Shown here piece after piece: positions 23,354-35,710 of a stretch of DNA of 64,000 bases. The DNA is taken from contig OZ345353.1 in the NCBI GenBank assembly GCA_977006965.1, positions 2,356,001 through 2,420,000 on the forward strand. The letters run 5' to 3'. Within the stretch, counting starts at the first letter, position 1. Each line of letters begins with the position of its first letter. Source of the DNA: Phymatolithon calcareum. Taxonomy: Eukaryota; Rhodophyta; Florideophyceae; Hapalidiales. Both the position numbers and the translations under genes were made by a program. The notes beneath the pieces are model-generated. The model did no database searches and had not been told where the DNA came from. It saw only the letters and a list, made by a program, of their open reading frames with translations.

Positions 23354-26300
23354 CTATATGAAAGAGCTCCGCTCCAAGTACTCCACTACTGTGGTAAAGA
23401 CATCCCTACTAGCACTAAGCTGTCCAAAGAACTCATCATGTTTCAAATTCTTTTCTTCAATTGCTTGTCTCATGGACCCAGTAGCATCCTGTTCCGGTAC
23501 ACATCACGGGCATTCCTCAATCCACATCCCGGCCGCCCCACCAAGTTCGAGTGCTCCAGACGATTCCGATGCTCGCAGCGGGCTCATAGAAGAAGGCACC
23601 AAACAAGATGTATGGAACGAATCTCCACAGAAGGAGTGGATCATGGGCACTGATATCCCATCTTCACAAGCACTGCACGAGTGCCGTTTCACAACCACAG
23701 CCTCTTCGCCCAGCCGTGTCACCTCCCGTCGCAGTTCCTGTAAATCAAGATCGAGGCGAAATTCGATATGCTCCTCCTGCATCGCGCGTTTATGCTGTGC
23801 ACCGATCGACTGTTCGAAGTACTCCCCGAGCATCATCCACGGCGCCTGCGGACTCGCCTCTGTCACCACGTCCAGAATCTCAACCGCCGACAGTGCTGCG
23901 CTCCGGTCGAGAGCGGCTAGTATCTCGTTCAGTACATCACTCGCTGTACGCTCAGTACGCGTGCTCGACCGAGACGGTGTGTCAGACGATTCATCGGACA
24001 CCAGCACAGCGCCTTCGCAGTCACCTCGAGTCAGAGCCAGTTCGTCTTCGCAGGCGCGTGGTGCAAAGACACGCAAAGCCTCAAGCCAGAGTTGTGGCTC
24101 CCTTTCGCCATGCCGTCTTGCCGCGCGTAATAGTGCGCCTCCATTGCCCGTAAGCCGCAGACACACACCGAGTTCGCGATACATTCGCAGGTATTCGTAC
24201 AAATATTCCAGACAGGTGTCGTGTCCGTGGAGCTCGCAAATGCGCACAGCTCTCCGCAAGTCGATTTGCGATCTTCGACTCTGTAAAATTTTCAAAGCCC
24301 TTCTCCCTAATCGTGGTCGGGGGCTCACAGAATGTTCCGTCAACGCAGACACCCGTTGAGCGACGGTCTTCCACATCTGAAATCCCTGTTTCGCCTAGAT
24401 CGTATGAATGGATAGGGTCTGCAGCAACCCGTTGTGCCACGTCCACACAAACCAGAGCCTCGAACAATGCTAGTCATGCCTCGGGCACTTCACTGCTCGG
24501 CAATACGACAGGGCGTGCAAGTATTCGTTCTAGAAACACGGTATTCCAGAGAGGACGGTCTGCAAATAATGGTGAGAATTCCGACAGTCGAATGACCGGC
24601 TGCTCGCCACGAGGAGCACGAGCAGTAGATTTGCAAATGGCGTTTGAGAGAAACTCCACAAATGGCCCAGGAACGCGTACTAGAAGTTTACGTGCGGATA
24701 CGCACAACACTTCTGCAACTTGGGAGTCATCCTTTGTCGTGTTCAAAAGGGAAATAACACCGGGAAGATCGCCAAGATCCTCCACGAGCATGTTTGTAAG
24801 CGCAAGATATCGCCCACGCTTTTGCACGACACTTTTTGCCACCCGGAATAAACCGGCTTCGCAACACAGCTCAATTGCAGTGTCGACCTCACGTTCAGAC
24901 CACGCCACATTGGTGAGAACGGAAATCAAGTGATCATCATCAGTAGTGGCAGCAGCGGACGGGGAAGTAGAAGGAAGCATTGCGGCACGAGCACGGTCAT
25001 GCCGATAACACGTTACAAGCACTTTCGTATGCACAAATGCCGCACGACCAGCTGCATGCAATGCTTCCAGATACAATCGTAACCCTGACCGTAAACCCGG
25101 TTGCTCAACAAGTCTTGTGATAACCCAACTCGGTTCCACTCCAGCCCCAATAGTCTCCACAAGTTGTGCAGCCGCCGCATCAAATTCATCCTTCAAAATA
25201 AGATGTTCCGCATATCGCCTTAACGCATATGTGAGTAATTCCCATTCATCCTTCTCCCCCTTCTCCCCTTCAGTACGCGCCAAAGAAACAGCACCACATA
25301 CAGTCCACGATCAAGAAGCATCGCAACCCGTTCCACCAGCAGAATCTCCTCAAGTCGATGCACACCACCGTCCTTCATGCAGAGCAGCGCAGTGGCACGG
25401 CCATCACTAAACGAACAACGTACATCGCCCTTTCCACGATACGCAAGCACCTTATTTGCAGCATCATACGCAACAACTTCACCACTGCCCGCCCCATGCA
25501 GCGCATACTTTCCAACCGCCCCCACAAATCCATCCGCACATTTCGTAGGAAATGCCAAACTCGGTCCGCGTCCATCACGCGTGAAGAAGTAAAGCGCCTC
25601 CTCTCTTGCCACACAAAGTTGTCCCGACACGGGCAGAATCGCACACAACCCCGCCCGTTGCACCCCGCGCGTCTCCAGCACACTTCTCCGTCCCGCCTCG
25701 TCCACAACGGCCACAGACCCCTTGGTGACGATAAACAGCGCTTCATCCGCAAACACGAGAACCACCACAGCTCGCGCCTCGCCCATCTCGCCCAGCGCCG
25801 GTGCGACACGCTGTCTTGTCCGTTCGCGCAGGAATTTGCCTTTCAGAAGCATGACCGCCCCGTCGGCGAATCCCACCGCGACAGTCTCCGCCGCGCCTGC
25901 CCGGCCGTCGGGGCAGGGGCGAACGGCGAGCGCGGTGGGCACATCGCCCGATGTGAAGCGGATCACGGACTTGCACTCCAGGTTCGCACCGTCTGCAAAC
26001 GTCCAGAATTTCAATGTTGGCGCACTGTCGTCCACGCCGACAGTGACGAAAGTGCAGCCGGCGACAGCAATGGCAACTGCGATGCGGTCGTGCGCAGGAA
26101 GCACCGACCGTTGCGGTCGCGGCGGTTCGGAGAGCACTTCTACGGCGCCGCGCGGCTGTGCGAGGGCAGAGACCAGGGAAGCCGTGCGCGTACGTTGCGC
26201 GGAGCGCGGCGGCGGCGAGGCGGACAATTCCGTCGACGGGTTCAGATTCACCCGATGCGAGACGGGTTGGCAGCAATGGAGCGGTGCCTGTGCTGGTTGG

Positions 26301-26394
26301 GGACAGATCTGCCTCGGATGCACGCAAGAAGCGCAAGAGGTGCCATCGCAAGGACATTGTGGCCACCGGAGATGCCACGTCCATCAGCAGGTCC
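23354..26394 (-). pseudogene. VPS11 pseudogene, copy B
   Basis: This is a nearly full-length VPS11 copy. It keeps the 5' end missing from copy A, starting MDVASPVATMSLRWHLLRF; the family typically opens with a WRRF-type motif. Propeller, helical repeats and the RING start (CSACEDG) are all readable. Breaks include frameshifts in the N-terminal 120 codons, near 25291 and near 24350, and TGA codons near 24474 (in place of Trp) and 23504 (in place of Arg inside the RING). The second RING histidine region reads CGDSFHTSC, so a zinc ligand is also lost. These lesions differ from those of copy A, so both copies decayed after duplication. Confidence 0.85.
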
Positions 26395-26490
26395 GGGAAA
26401 CAAGCGGAAAGGAAGAAAAGGGTGGGTGAGGTGGTAAATGGTTTTGGAGCATTTTTCTTTTGATTTTTCGACAAGCAGTCCCTGGTTGGA

Positions 26491-27091
26491 TCGTCCATTG
26501 CAACGAGATGTGTCGCAAATGCTTCTCTGCAAGCGTCTTATCCACGAGCATATGCCGCATTGTAATATACACCTGCATGGGTACCTCGCCTTCTGAATCC
26601 CCGGCGCCCAGTGCGGATACAAGCACGAATCGCGAAGTATGGTGCTGCTGCGCCGCATCTATGAGGTTTCGATTGTCGGCCACTAGACCGCTCTCAGTAG
26701 GCGTACCGGTATCGTCGCTGCCCACGCAGCTGATAATGATGCCGGCCTTCGATGCCGCGATCGCTTCGGCGACTGCTGCTCGGCCGTGTACAGCCAGACA
26801 TACTACATCATCTGCAGTTACAGAGAGCGCATGAGTGTCGCGGCCGGGCCGTGAGGTACGCTTGACGTGCTTCGCCCCGTGCGCGCGAAGACTTCGCGAT
26901 ACCTCTAGCCCAAGCCCTCGGTTCGCACCTACGACAAGCACGCGGCCGAGCGTTGCTAACGGCGTATTTTCGCACTTACGCGTCACCCTTCATTGCCGAG
27001 GAGCTGTACGGCGCAGCACCGGGTGCACGGCTGTGAACGCCATTACGGACGGCTCTGAGTGGGAGCGGGATCGCCGAGATCGTTTAGGCAT
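26491..27091 (-). pseudogene. Truncated SDR pseudogene, copy B
   Basis: This is the same 5' part of the SDR gene as in copy A, with the same breakpoint after QWTI at about 26491 and the same stop near the N-terminus. It lies at the outer end of the P2 left arm, mirrored by the intact gene at 38937-39785. Confidence 0.8.
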
Positions 27092-27119
27092 CAGATCAGA
27101 GGTTTTGTAAGCTTATCGA

Positions 27120-28941
27120 GTTACAGTAGATCTGGCGTCCTGGATCTTGTTATCATACACTCTCATTGATCTTTCAATGGACCAATCGGCGCGTACCAGC
27201 GCGGGAGCTGATGAGTGTTGAGGAGCCTTCCGCAGTATACTCTGCAGCAGACAACAAAAGCTGTTAGTTCAATACAGGGTGCAAGAAGGTGAGCAAAGAG
27301 AGAAAAACATGATTGCCCACTTTAGAACGTCGTTCTACATTTCGGTGTTCGGACATTATGCCTGAAATTGGACGAAAATCAGGAAGACCTAAACTGGCTT
27401 ATGTCTAAGATACTGTTTCTGGTTTTCACATCGTACACGGAGAACACTGTGACCATGCAATTCCTTGTAGGCTACAGCTCTGTGTACATTAGGACTAGCG
27501 GTAGCAACTGACGCTCCGAAACAATCCCTCTGCACCGAAGAATGGATCACGGAACCATCAGTACTGTTATTAATTCTGCCGGGGGAATTTGCAGCAGTAC
27601 GAGGATGTCGTTGTGACGCTAGATAGAAGTCCCTTTTTCTTACTTTCAAATGCATTTTCGAGGCTACTCGATAGATGAACTTTAAATCCACCAGGCCAGC
27701 GCCGGAAGCGAGACAACAAGCTTTCGTCCGAGCGAAAAGAGAAATTTCTGTCGTGAACTTTAATATTCCCTTAGTATTTTTGACAGCACCTAAGTAGAAT
27801 GGACGACATAAGCCTCTTCAGTGGTGGGACCGTGTCAACGGAAGGGGTCACAGTACGATAGGAGCGACAAAGTATTGTTCGATGAACAAGATGTACGACA
27901 TCTTCCAGGATATCGGAGATAATCGAACGTCTTCCTATTTGATCCTGGGGCTGATGACGAAAGGTCAGGGGCCCTTTGGAATAGAGAGTTGCATCGAGCT
28001 TGCGCCCGATGATACGTGAAGATAGATGAATGAGTTTAATTATTGCATCGACACACCTGATCGCTTGAAAAGAAGAGAATGCTGTGCGAGTGATAGAGCG
28101 AATGAGCCGTATAATCTGTGCCCGACTTTCCCTCCTCCGTGGGTCTCATTTATGAAAACAAAAACTCTTTACAAACCGTGTGCTTTATCTCAGACATTCG
28201 TTGAATGCCATCGCCAATATCCCAATGGCGTCTTGTATTTCTTTTCCACAATACAAAATATTACTCACTCGAGCACATTCTGACTGTTCGGAATCAAAGT
28301 ACTTATTTCGTTTAACTCTGCCCAACTCGTATGCTCCTCTACCTTCGACCCGACCTATAAACTACGTCGTGAAGTAGCTGCATGACTACAGCGTATGATC
28401 TTATCGTCTACACCATCCTTTGCACCAAATAGGAACTGCTCGCAAAAACGTGATATGAACTATCTCCTCTCAATTCTGGCTTTGATGGAATGGAACAACT
28501 AGTCGGCAGTGATCCCCTGATAAGCTCGTGAATAGTCACTTCCGTGCGGCGCTTAGAAAGAACTCGGGATCTCTATGCCTTTTATGACCTTCTCCTGAGA
28601 CATCAATTGCTCGACTGGTGAACCTAATTCTAGATCGCATCTTCGCCTCTTGTGGATTGTAACCGGTCGATCTTCCAGCTCTCTTTCATTGCATGTGGTG
28701 TAGATTTATGGGGCATAATAGACAACAGAAGAATGTAATCATTTCCATTGTGCACAGAGGTCCGCGGGGAATGTTCACAAAGAGTTAACTTCATGCTTGG
28801 ATTTAGTTCTAGTCAACTTTACTTCTGAGAACAAACTCTACAGCAACTGAGAAACAAACGAACATCAAACAATAACTAATGTAAAGATCTTCCGCCTGTA
28901 GAAGAAAGACTGTAAGGGACTCAGTCCGATGTCTCTCCTTC
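27120..28941 (+). repeat. Non-coding module of the unit, copy B
   Basis: This is the second copy of the module between the SDR remnant and the chromodomain-like ORF. It lacks the 333-bp segment and the 30-bp palindrome of copy A. No gene recognised. Confidence 0.65.
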
Positions 28942-30018
28942 TTAATTCGCTACCTCGCTTGCATGGAGCATTTCAATTGTAGCCTCACGCCACTCAATAA
29001 AAGTATCAGAGTTTGCAACGTGAGGGACTGTGTCAAGGTACTTTTTCAGGACCAGGGCCACTGTGCCATCTCCGTCGTAGAACTCACGGCCTTTACTCCA
29101 AATTGGTTTGGGATTCCCCTTCCATTCGGTTAGGAATTCGTACCCTTTGTCGGAGCCTCGGTTCCGATATTCCCAGATAGCAATCACGACCCACTCCCCG
29201 CTTTTCGTGGAAGATTTCACTATGCCGGCTTTCGCCTTGCTGCGACTGCTGGTCTTCGTCTTCTTCTTCTTCCGCATCCATCCGTCGGTGGGGAACGCCG
29301 CATTTCGCTTCACTTGGAACTGCACTTCAGTCACGCAATGTGTGTTGGAAAAGAACGGACAGCTTAGAAGCAATGCTGCATCCAATAGGCAGTAATGGCC
29401 CTCTCTTCCCACCAACGTTGCCGCATTCATCACACATTTCCGCAAGAGGCTGTGATTGCTCATTAGAGCCTTGAAAAGCTCCATCGGGCTGTAGCACGCG
29501 CGGAACGGGAGACAAACGATGCTTGATTTCGCAATCTTCTTTCCTCGAACGGTTCTGGCGGACATCTTGATCATGAGGGGAAACTGATTCTGTGAAGAAT
29601 GAGATTCGCTCGAAGCCTCTCCAGAACCGTCACTGTGTGAAGACGAGGTTGTGCTCCCGGCGGAATGGACGGCGTCCGCGGTGGAGCCGGCACCGGGATC
29701 CTCGTCCGTAGGAAAGATTCCAGGGTTAACCGTCGCCTGCATCTCGCTAGAGGAATCGGAGGAATGCGAGTGGTTGCGGGACGAAGTAGTCGAGTGGGGG
29801 GAGAGCGGAGCGCCGGTGGTCGCGGGAAGCCGGCGGGATGATGAGCGATCCGCCGACATGTTGGAGGATGTGGATGTGCTGCGGTCGACGTACAGTGGAG
29901 GGTGGAGAGAAGTTAATGAGGAGATTCGGCTCAACGAATTATGACTTTTTGGCAAGTCTTCACTATAAAAGTTGAGCACAGTTTTAAAAATTTTACCCAA
30001 CTTTTCGAGAGTGATCAT
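28942..30018 (-). CDS. Chromodomain-like repeat-unit protein, copy B
   Basis: This is an intact 358-codon ORF, one lysine shorter in the poly-Lys linker than the other full copies. Domains are as in copy A: Ser-rich N-terminus, unrecognised middle, Lys-rich linker, chromodomain-like end (YEFLTEWKG). Residues 1 to about 188 are identical to the copy at 34631-35710. From about residue 190 on, this copy has its own changes (RKCVM, LLDAALLLSC, SSRSKAKAG), whereas the 34631 copy agrees with unit A. That marks the edge of a homogenised tract. Confidence 0.6.
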   Translation of the reverse strand: MITLEKLGKIFKTVLNFYSEDLPKSHNSLSRISSLTSLHPPLYVDRSTSTSSNMSADRSSSRRLPATTGAPLSPHSTTSSRNHSHSSDSSSEMQATVNPGIFPTDEDPGAGSTADAVHSAGSTTSSSHSDGSGEASSESHSSQNQFPLMIKMSARTVRGKKIAKSSIVCLPFRACYSPMELFKALMSNHSLLRKCVMNAATLVGREGHYCLLDAALLLSCPFFSNTHCVTEVQFQVKRNAAFPTDGWMRKKKKTKTSSRSKAKAGIVKSSTKSGEWVVIAIWEYRNRGSDKGYEFLTEWKGNPKPIWSKGREFYDGDGTVALVLKKYLDTVPHVANSDTFIEWREATIEMLHASEVAN

Positions 30019-32351
30019 TTGGAAAGTTATTACCTAGGACTTTCAAAGATCAGGAGTGTGTTGTTTTTCCTTGCCTTAGTTGCGCTACTATATAGCTGTG
30101 TGCTTCCTTAGGTTATTCTGGGCGATTCTTTGCCTTCCGTATTGAACTTTCTAGTTGTTCAGAGGCTCGGAGGTTCAGACGAAACCTTCAGGTTTGGGAG
30201 TGCGCACTCAATTTGAATATCTGATCAATCTTTAATTCTGTTCTTCCCCTCATTATGTCCAGCGGCCAGGCTGCGACAAATTGCTCGTCCAGCTTAGATA
30301 TCTCAAGAGGACAAGTGCTGAAGATGAGAATGATACATCCTATTAGACAAAACATCGAGAACCTAGTTAACACAGTGACCGGTAAAATGGAAATGAAGGC
30401 GGGGAAGATAACACAGTAAACTTTTAGAGGACTATTTTTGGTGGTATTCCGATTGCCTATTGTGCATAGTTTTGTTTGAGTGAGAATTATGCAAAGCCGA
30501 ACGTAGACCATCTATTCTAATTGAACGCTTGGTCAGGGTCGCAGTGGGGCTTGAATGCGATTTGATTGGAAATAATGTTTTAACCAACAATTGAGAATGC
30601 GAGGCACATGATATTCAGTAAGGTTTTGAAAACATGGCTGGGTTTCTGAAGGAAGTACCCCAAATAAAAAAGGAAACACCCATTTGCCGCGCACATGGAC
30701 ATGAAAACAGAAGACACAAGATGCGCGAGGTCATCATGAATATGCTCTTTGCTGATCATGGAGTTGAATTGACCAGAACGTTATACGTCTGAAGCGGAGT
30801 GCGACACGCACTGGCGACATGAGTATTGAAATGAATCAAAAAGTGACGGAATAGAAAGTTTGGAAGTACAAGGGAATTTGAGGAGGAAAAAACTTGATTG
30901 AAAGTGAGTTGGAGCAGTAGCACGGCAAATACAAAAATTGACCTTGCTTTGATCGCTGGACATCATGTTGAAGTTTTGAAACGCGCTCGTTAAATCGTGA
31001 CAATGCTGTTAGCCTCTTATGCGTGTTATCGGTGTGTGAACGGAAGGTCCAGAACAAAATTCAGACCTTACAAACGCATCGCTGACGTAAGTTTGACCGA
31101 CAACCCGAGATGAATTGGAAGACTTGAGGGCAGCGATTCGCCATCGAAAAGGAATCCACCTAGAGCGCAAAGAACACAAAAACAGGTCGAAGATATCTTT
31201 GTCATATACAAACCGCGCATTTGGAGCATTGAGGCATCTGCGACTGAACACGGACACTCCTCGAGCATCGCTTATCGCGGCGGTTGTGAGGACAATGGTG
31301 GATGGAACAAAAGTTGTACCTGAGGACTCAGGATTCGGAGAGTAATGTGTTGAGAGCGTATGGCTGCATTCTTGTCATTTTAGTGTTGCGACGGCTCCGG
31401 CCTGTGCCTTCAAAGCGGCTCTCGACAACACCATTTGGGTACTTCCGGTTTCGCGCAAGTTTTGAGAATCTGAAAGTGTTAAACTATACGAAGGTTGCGT
31501 CACGTATCGCCGTCTTGACGTCCGGTTTTCTTCGTGGACGGAGCTGGGTTCATATTTCTGGTCAGCTGAGCACCACCAGGATGATTCACCCTAATTGCAA
31601 TGCTGGATATCATACCACAGGTAACAATCTGAGGCGGTTGCACAGGGCATGGGTAATTAGAACATTCCCATACCACCTGTGTCCCTGTTGTGACCCAGAT
31701 AATAGTTAGACAGGTCAATTCGTTGGAAGTGTACTCCAATTTTGATGATAAGTGGTATTCTTAAAATAATTGTAAAATTAAAAAGTCAACTCACAGTGTC
31801 TCTCAGTCTCTTAAGTACCAAACATTTTCGTGTTTGCACGTTGTTCGAGTGTGCATGTCAGCATGCAGAAAGTACACCTGTATATGGATCACCGTCATAC
31901 ACTATCTTTGGTGATAAAAGCTGCAACTCGAGACATGTTAACGACCGAAGTCCAATCAATGCTGGAAGAGATTTGTCTCGAACTAGCCGGCTCATTTTTG
32001 TTTTACTTCTGTTGAAGATTTGGGGGGCAGACGTATGAAGTACATCAGAGAGAATTCTTTGTCGTCCAGTAGATTACGTCGCACCCATGCCGCAATTTTG
32101 AAAGTAATCTTCCAAACAGACAACGTGACGGTGTTCGAGAACCTTTATTGGTGAATCAGCATGAAAAAGTGAGAATCCGGGAAAGTAGAGCATTGAAGGA
32201 CAAAATGTATGTAGCCGGGTGGGTGAATGGGTTTTTCGGGCAAGGAGAGCACAGCGATGCTGTCTGTCATTCTGTGAAGACTTCGAGCGAGACTTAAAAT
32301 CTAGGAACGGAACACCTTCAAAAGAGATGTTCTACCCGTTCCGCCCACTGG
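30019..32351 (+). repeat. Tail module of the unit, copy B
   Basis: This is the tail module inside the P2 left arm, followed at about 32352 by the start of another left module that is cut off at the P2 spacer end. No gene recognised. Confidence 0.65.
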
Positions 32352-32493
32352 TCATACGCAAGTGGGGTACGTTTTTTAATCAGTCATTGAAGCTAACGCC
32401 GTGGAGGTCGCATTCTGCGATAATTGGAAATCGTCTCAACTTTCATGAGAGCACAATTTCCTGGGGACAAACTACGAAATCTTCGCCGTCTAA
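32157..32493 (+). repeat. P2 spacer (loop)
   Basis: These 337 bp between the arms hold the tail/left-module junction seen elsewhere at 11030-11330 and 20870-21190. The right arm begins abruptly after cttcgccg at about 32493. Confidence 0.8.
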
Positions 32494-34630
32494 TTCACCA
32501 ATAAAGGTTCTCGAACACCGTCACGTTGTCTGTTTGGAAGATTACTTTCAAAATTGCGGCATGGGTGCGACGTAATCTACTGGACGACAAAGAATTCTCT
32601 CTGATGTACTTCATACGTCTGCCCCCCAAATCTTCAACAGAAGTAAAACAAAAATGAGCCGGCTAGTTCGAGACAAATCTCTTCCAGCATTGATTGGACT
32701 TCGGTCGTTAACATGTCTCGAGTTGCAGCTTTTATCACCAAAGATAGTGTATGACGGTGATCCATATACAGGTGTACTTTCTGCATGCTGACATGCACAC
32801 TCGAACAACGTGCAAACACGAAAATGTTTGGTACTTAAGAGACTGAGAGACACTGTGAGTTGATTTTTTAATTTTACAATTATTTTAAGAATACCACTTA
32901 TCATCAAAATTGGAGTACACTTCCAACGAATTGACCTGTCTAACTATTATCTGGGTCACAACAGGGACACAGGTGGTATGGGAATGTTCTAATTACCCAT
33001 GCCCTGTGCAACCGCCTCAGATTGTTACCTGTGGTATGATATCCAGCATTGCAATTAGGGTGAATCATCCTGGTGGTGCTCAGCTGACCAGAAATATGAA
33101 CCCAGCTCCGTCCACGAAGAAAACCGGACGTCAAGACGGCGATACGTGACGCAACCTTCGTATAGTTTAACACTTTCAGATTCTCAAAACTTGCGCGAAA
33201 CCGGAAGTACCCAAATGGTGTTGTCGAGAGCCGCTTTGAAGGCACAGGCCGGAGCCGTCGCAACACTAAAATGACAAGAATGCAGCCATACGCTCTCAAC
33301 ACATTACTCTCCGAATCCTGAGTCCTCAGGTACAACTTTTGTTCCATCCACCATTGTCCTCACAACCGCCGCGATAAGCGATGCTCGAGGAGTGTCCGTG
33401 TTCAGTCGCAGATGCCTCAATGCTCCAAATGCGCGGTTTGTATATGACAAAGATATCTTCGACCTGTTTTTGTGTTCTTTGCGCTCTAGGTGGATTCCTT
33501 TTCGATGGCGAATCGCTGCCCTCAAGTCTTCCAATTCATCTCGGGTTGTCGGTCAAACTTACGTCAGCGATGCGTTTGTAAGGTCTGAATTTTGTTCTGG
33601 ACCTTCCGTTCACACACCGATAACACGCATAAGAGGCTAACAGCATTGTCACGATTTAACGAGCGCGTTTCAAAACTTCAACATGATGTCCAGCGATCAA
33701 AGCAAGGTCAATTTTTGTATTTGCCGTGCTACTGCTCCAACTCACTTTCAATCAAGTTTTTTCCTCCTCAAATTCCCTTGTACTTCCAAACTTTCTATTC
33801 CGTCACTTTTTGATTCATTTCAATACTCATGTCGCCAGTGCGTGTCGCACTCCGCTTCAGACGTATAACGTTCTGGTCAATTCAACTCCATGATCAGCAA
33901 AGAGCATATTCATGATGACCTCGCGCATCTTGTGTCTTCTGTTTTCATGTCCATGTGCGCGGCAAATGGGTGTTTCCTTTTTTATTTGGGGTACTTCCTT
34001 CAGAAACCCAGCCATGTTTTCAAAACCTTACTGAATATCATGTGCCTCGCATTCTCAATTGTTGGTTAAAACATTATTTCCAATCAAATCGCATTCAAGC
34101 CCCACTGCGACCCTGACCAAGCGTTCAATTAGAATAGATGGTCTACGTTCGGCTTTGCATAATTCTCACTCAAACAAAACTATGCACAATAGGCAATCGG
34201 AATACCACCAAAAATAGTCCTCTAAAAGTTTACTGTGTTATCTTCCCCGCCTTCATTTCCATTTTACCGGTCACTGTGTTAACTAGGTTCTCGATGTTTT
34301 GTCTAATAGGATGTATCATTCTCATCTTCAGCACTTGTCCTCTTGAGATATCTAAGCTGGACGAGCAATTTGTCGCAGCCTGGCCGCTGGACATAATGAG
34401 GGGAAGAACAGAATTAAAGATTGATCAGATATTCAAATTGAGTGCGCACTCCCAAACCTGAAGGTTTCGTCTGAACCTCCGAGCCTCTGAACAACTAGAA
34501 AGTTCAATACGGAAGGCAAAGAATCGCCCAGAATAACCTAAGGAAGCACACAGCTATATAGTAGCGCAACTAAGGCAAGGAAAAACAACACACTCCTGAT
34601 CTTTGAAAGTCCTAGGTAATAACTTTCCAA
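32494..34630 (-). repeat. Tail module, inverted copy in P2 right arm
   Basis: This is nearly identical to 30019-32156 in reverse. No gene recognised. Confidence 0.65.
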
Positions 34631-35710
34631 ATGATCACTCTCGAAAAGTTGGGTAAAATTTTTAAAACTGTGCTCAACTTTTATAGTGAAGACTTGCCAA
34701 AAAGTCATAATTCGTTGAGCCGAATCTCCTCATTAACTTCTCTCCACCCTCCACTGTACGTCGACCGCAGCACATCCACATCCTCCAACATGTCGGCGGA
34801 TCGCTCATCATCCCGCCGGCTTCCCGCGACCACCGGCGCTCCGCTCTCCCCCCACTCGACTACTTCGTCCCGCAACCACTCGCATTCCTCCGATTCCTCT
34901 AGCGAGATGCAGGCGACGGTTAACCCTGGAATCTTTCCTACGGACGAGGATCCCGGTGCCGGCTCCACCGCGGACGCCGTCCATTCCGCCGGGAGCACAA
35001 CCTCGTCTTCACACAGTGACGGTTCTGGAGAGGCTTCGAGCGAATCTCATTCTTCACAGAATCAGTTTCCCCTCATGATCAAGATGTCCGCCAGAACCGT
35101 TCGAGGAAAGAAGATTGCGAAATCAAGCATCGTTTGTCTCCCGTTCCGCGCGTGCTACAGCCCGATGGAGCTTTTCAAGGCTCTAATGAGCAATCACAGC
35201 CTCTTGCGGAAATATGTGATGAATGCGGCAACGTTGGTGGGAAGAGAGGGCCATTACTGCCTATCGGATGCAGCATTGATTCTAAGCTGTCCGTTCTTTT
35301 CAAACACACATAGCGTGACTGAAGTGCAGTTCCAAGTGAAGCGAAATGCGGCGTTCCCCACCGACGGATGGATGCGGAAGAAGAAGAAGAAGACGAAGAC
35401 CAGCAGTCGCGGCAAGGCGAAAGCCGGCATAGTGAAATCTTCCACGAAAAGAGGGGAGTGGGTCGTGATTGCTATCTGGGAATATCGGAACCGAGGCTCC
35501 GACAAAGGGTACGAATTCCTAACCGAATGGAAGGGGAATCCCAAACCAATTTGGAGTAAAGGCCGTGAGTTCTACGACGGAGATGGCACAGTGGCCCTGG
35601 TCCTGAAAAAGTACCTTGACACAGTCCCTCACGTTGCAAACTCTGATACTTTTATTGAGTGGCGTGAGGCTACAATTGAAATGCTCCATGCAAGCGAGGT
35701 AGCGAATTAA
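34631..35710 (+). CDS. Chromodomain-like repeat-unit protein, copy C
   Basis: This is an intact 359-codon ORF with ATG at 34631 and TAA at 35708. It has the Ser/Thr-rich N-terminus, Lys-rich linker (WMRKKKKKTK) near residue 250 and the chromodomain-like C-terminus at residues 277-332. The N-terminal half equals copy B and the C-terminal half resembles copy A. This is the only full copy on the plus strand. Function unknown; DNA or histone-tail binding is inferred only from the chromodomain-like fold. Confidence 0.6.
   Translation: MITLEKLGKIFKTVLNFYSEDLPKSHNSLSRISSLTSLHPPLYVDRSTSTSSNMSADRSSSRRLPATTGAPLSPHSTTSSRNHSHSSDSSSEMQATVNPGIFPTDEDPGAGSTADAVHSAGSTTSSSHSDGSGEASSESHSSQNQFPLMIKMSARTVRGKKIAKSSIVCLPFRACYSPMELFKALMSNHSLLRKYVMNAATLVGREGHYCLSDAALILSCPFFSNTHSVTEVQFQVKRNAAFPTDGWMRKKKKKTKTSSRGKAKAGIVKSSTKRGEWVVIAIWEYRNRGSDKGYEFLTEWKGNPKPIWSKGREFYDGDGTVALVLKKYLDTVPHVANSDTFIEWREATIEMLHASEVAN

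Larger units (their letters stand above)
26491..32156 (+). repeat. Palindrome P2, left arm
   Basis: This is mirrored by 32494-39538. Inner landmark pairs sum to 64649 (31742 with 32907, 30018 with 34631). Inner parts of the two arms are practically identical, while the outer parts differ visibly. The arms end at the SDR/VPS11 breakpoint. Confidence 0.9.

Noticed and set aside
32157-32493. Palindrome P2 as a pure assembly artefact
   Set aside because: The right arm carries a private MULE, an intact SDR gene and private substitutions, so it is not a mirrored duplicate of the same reads. The exact junction still needs long reads.
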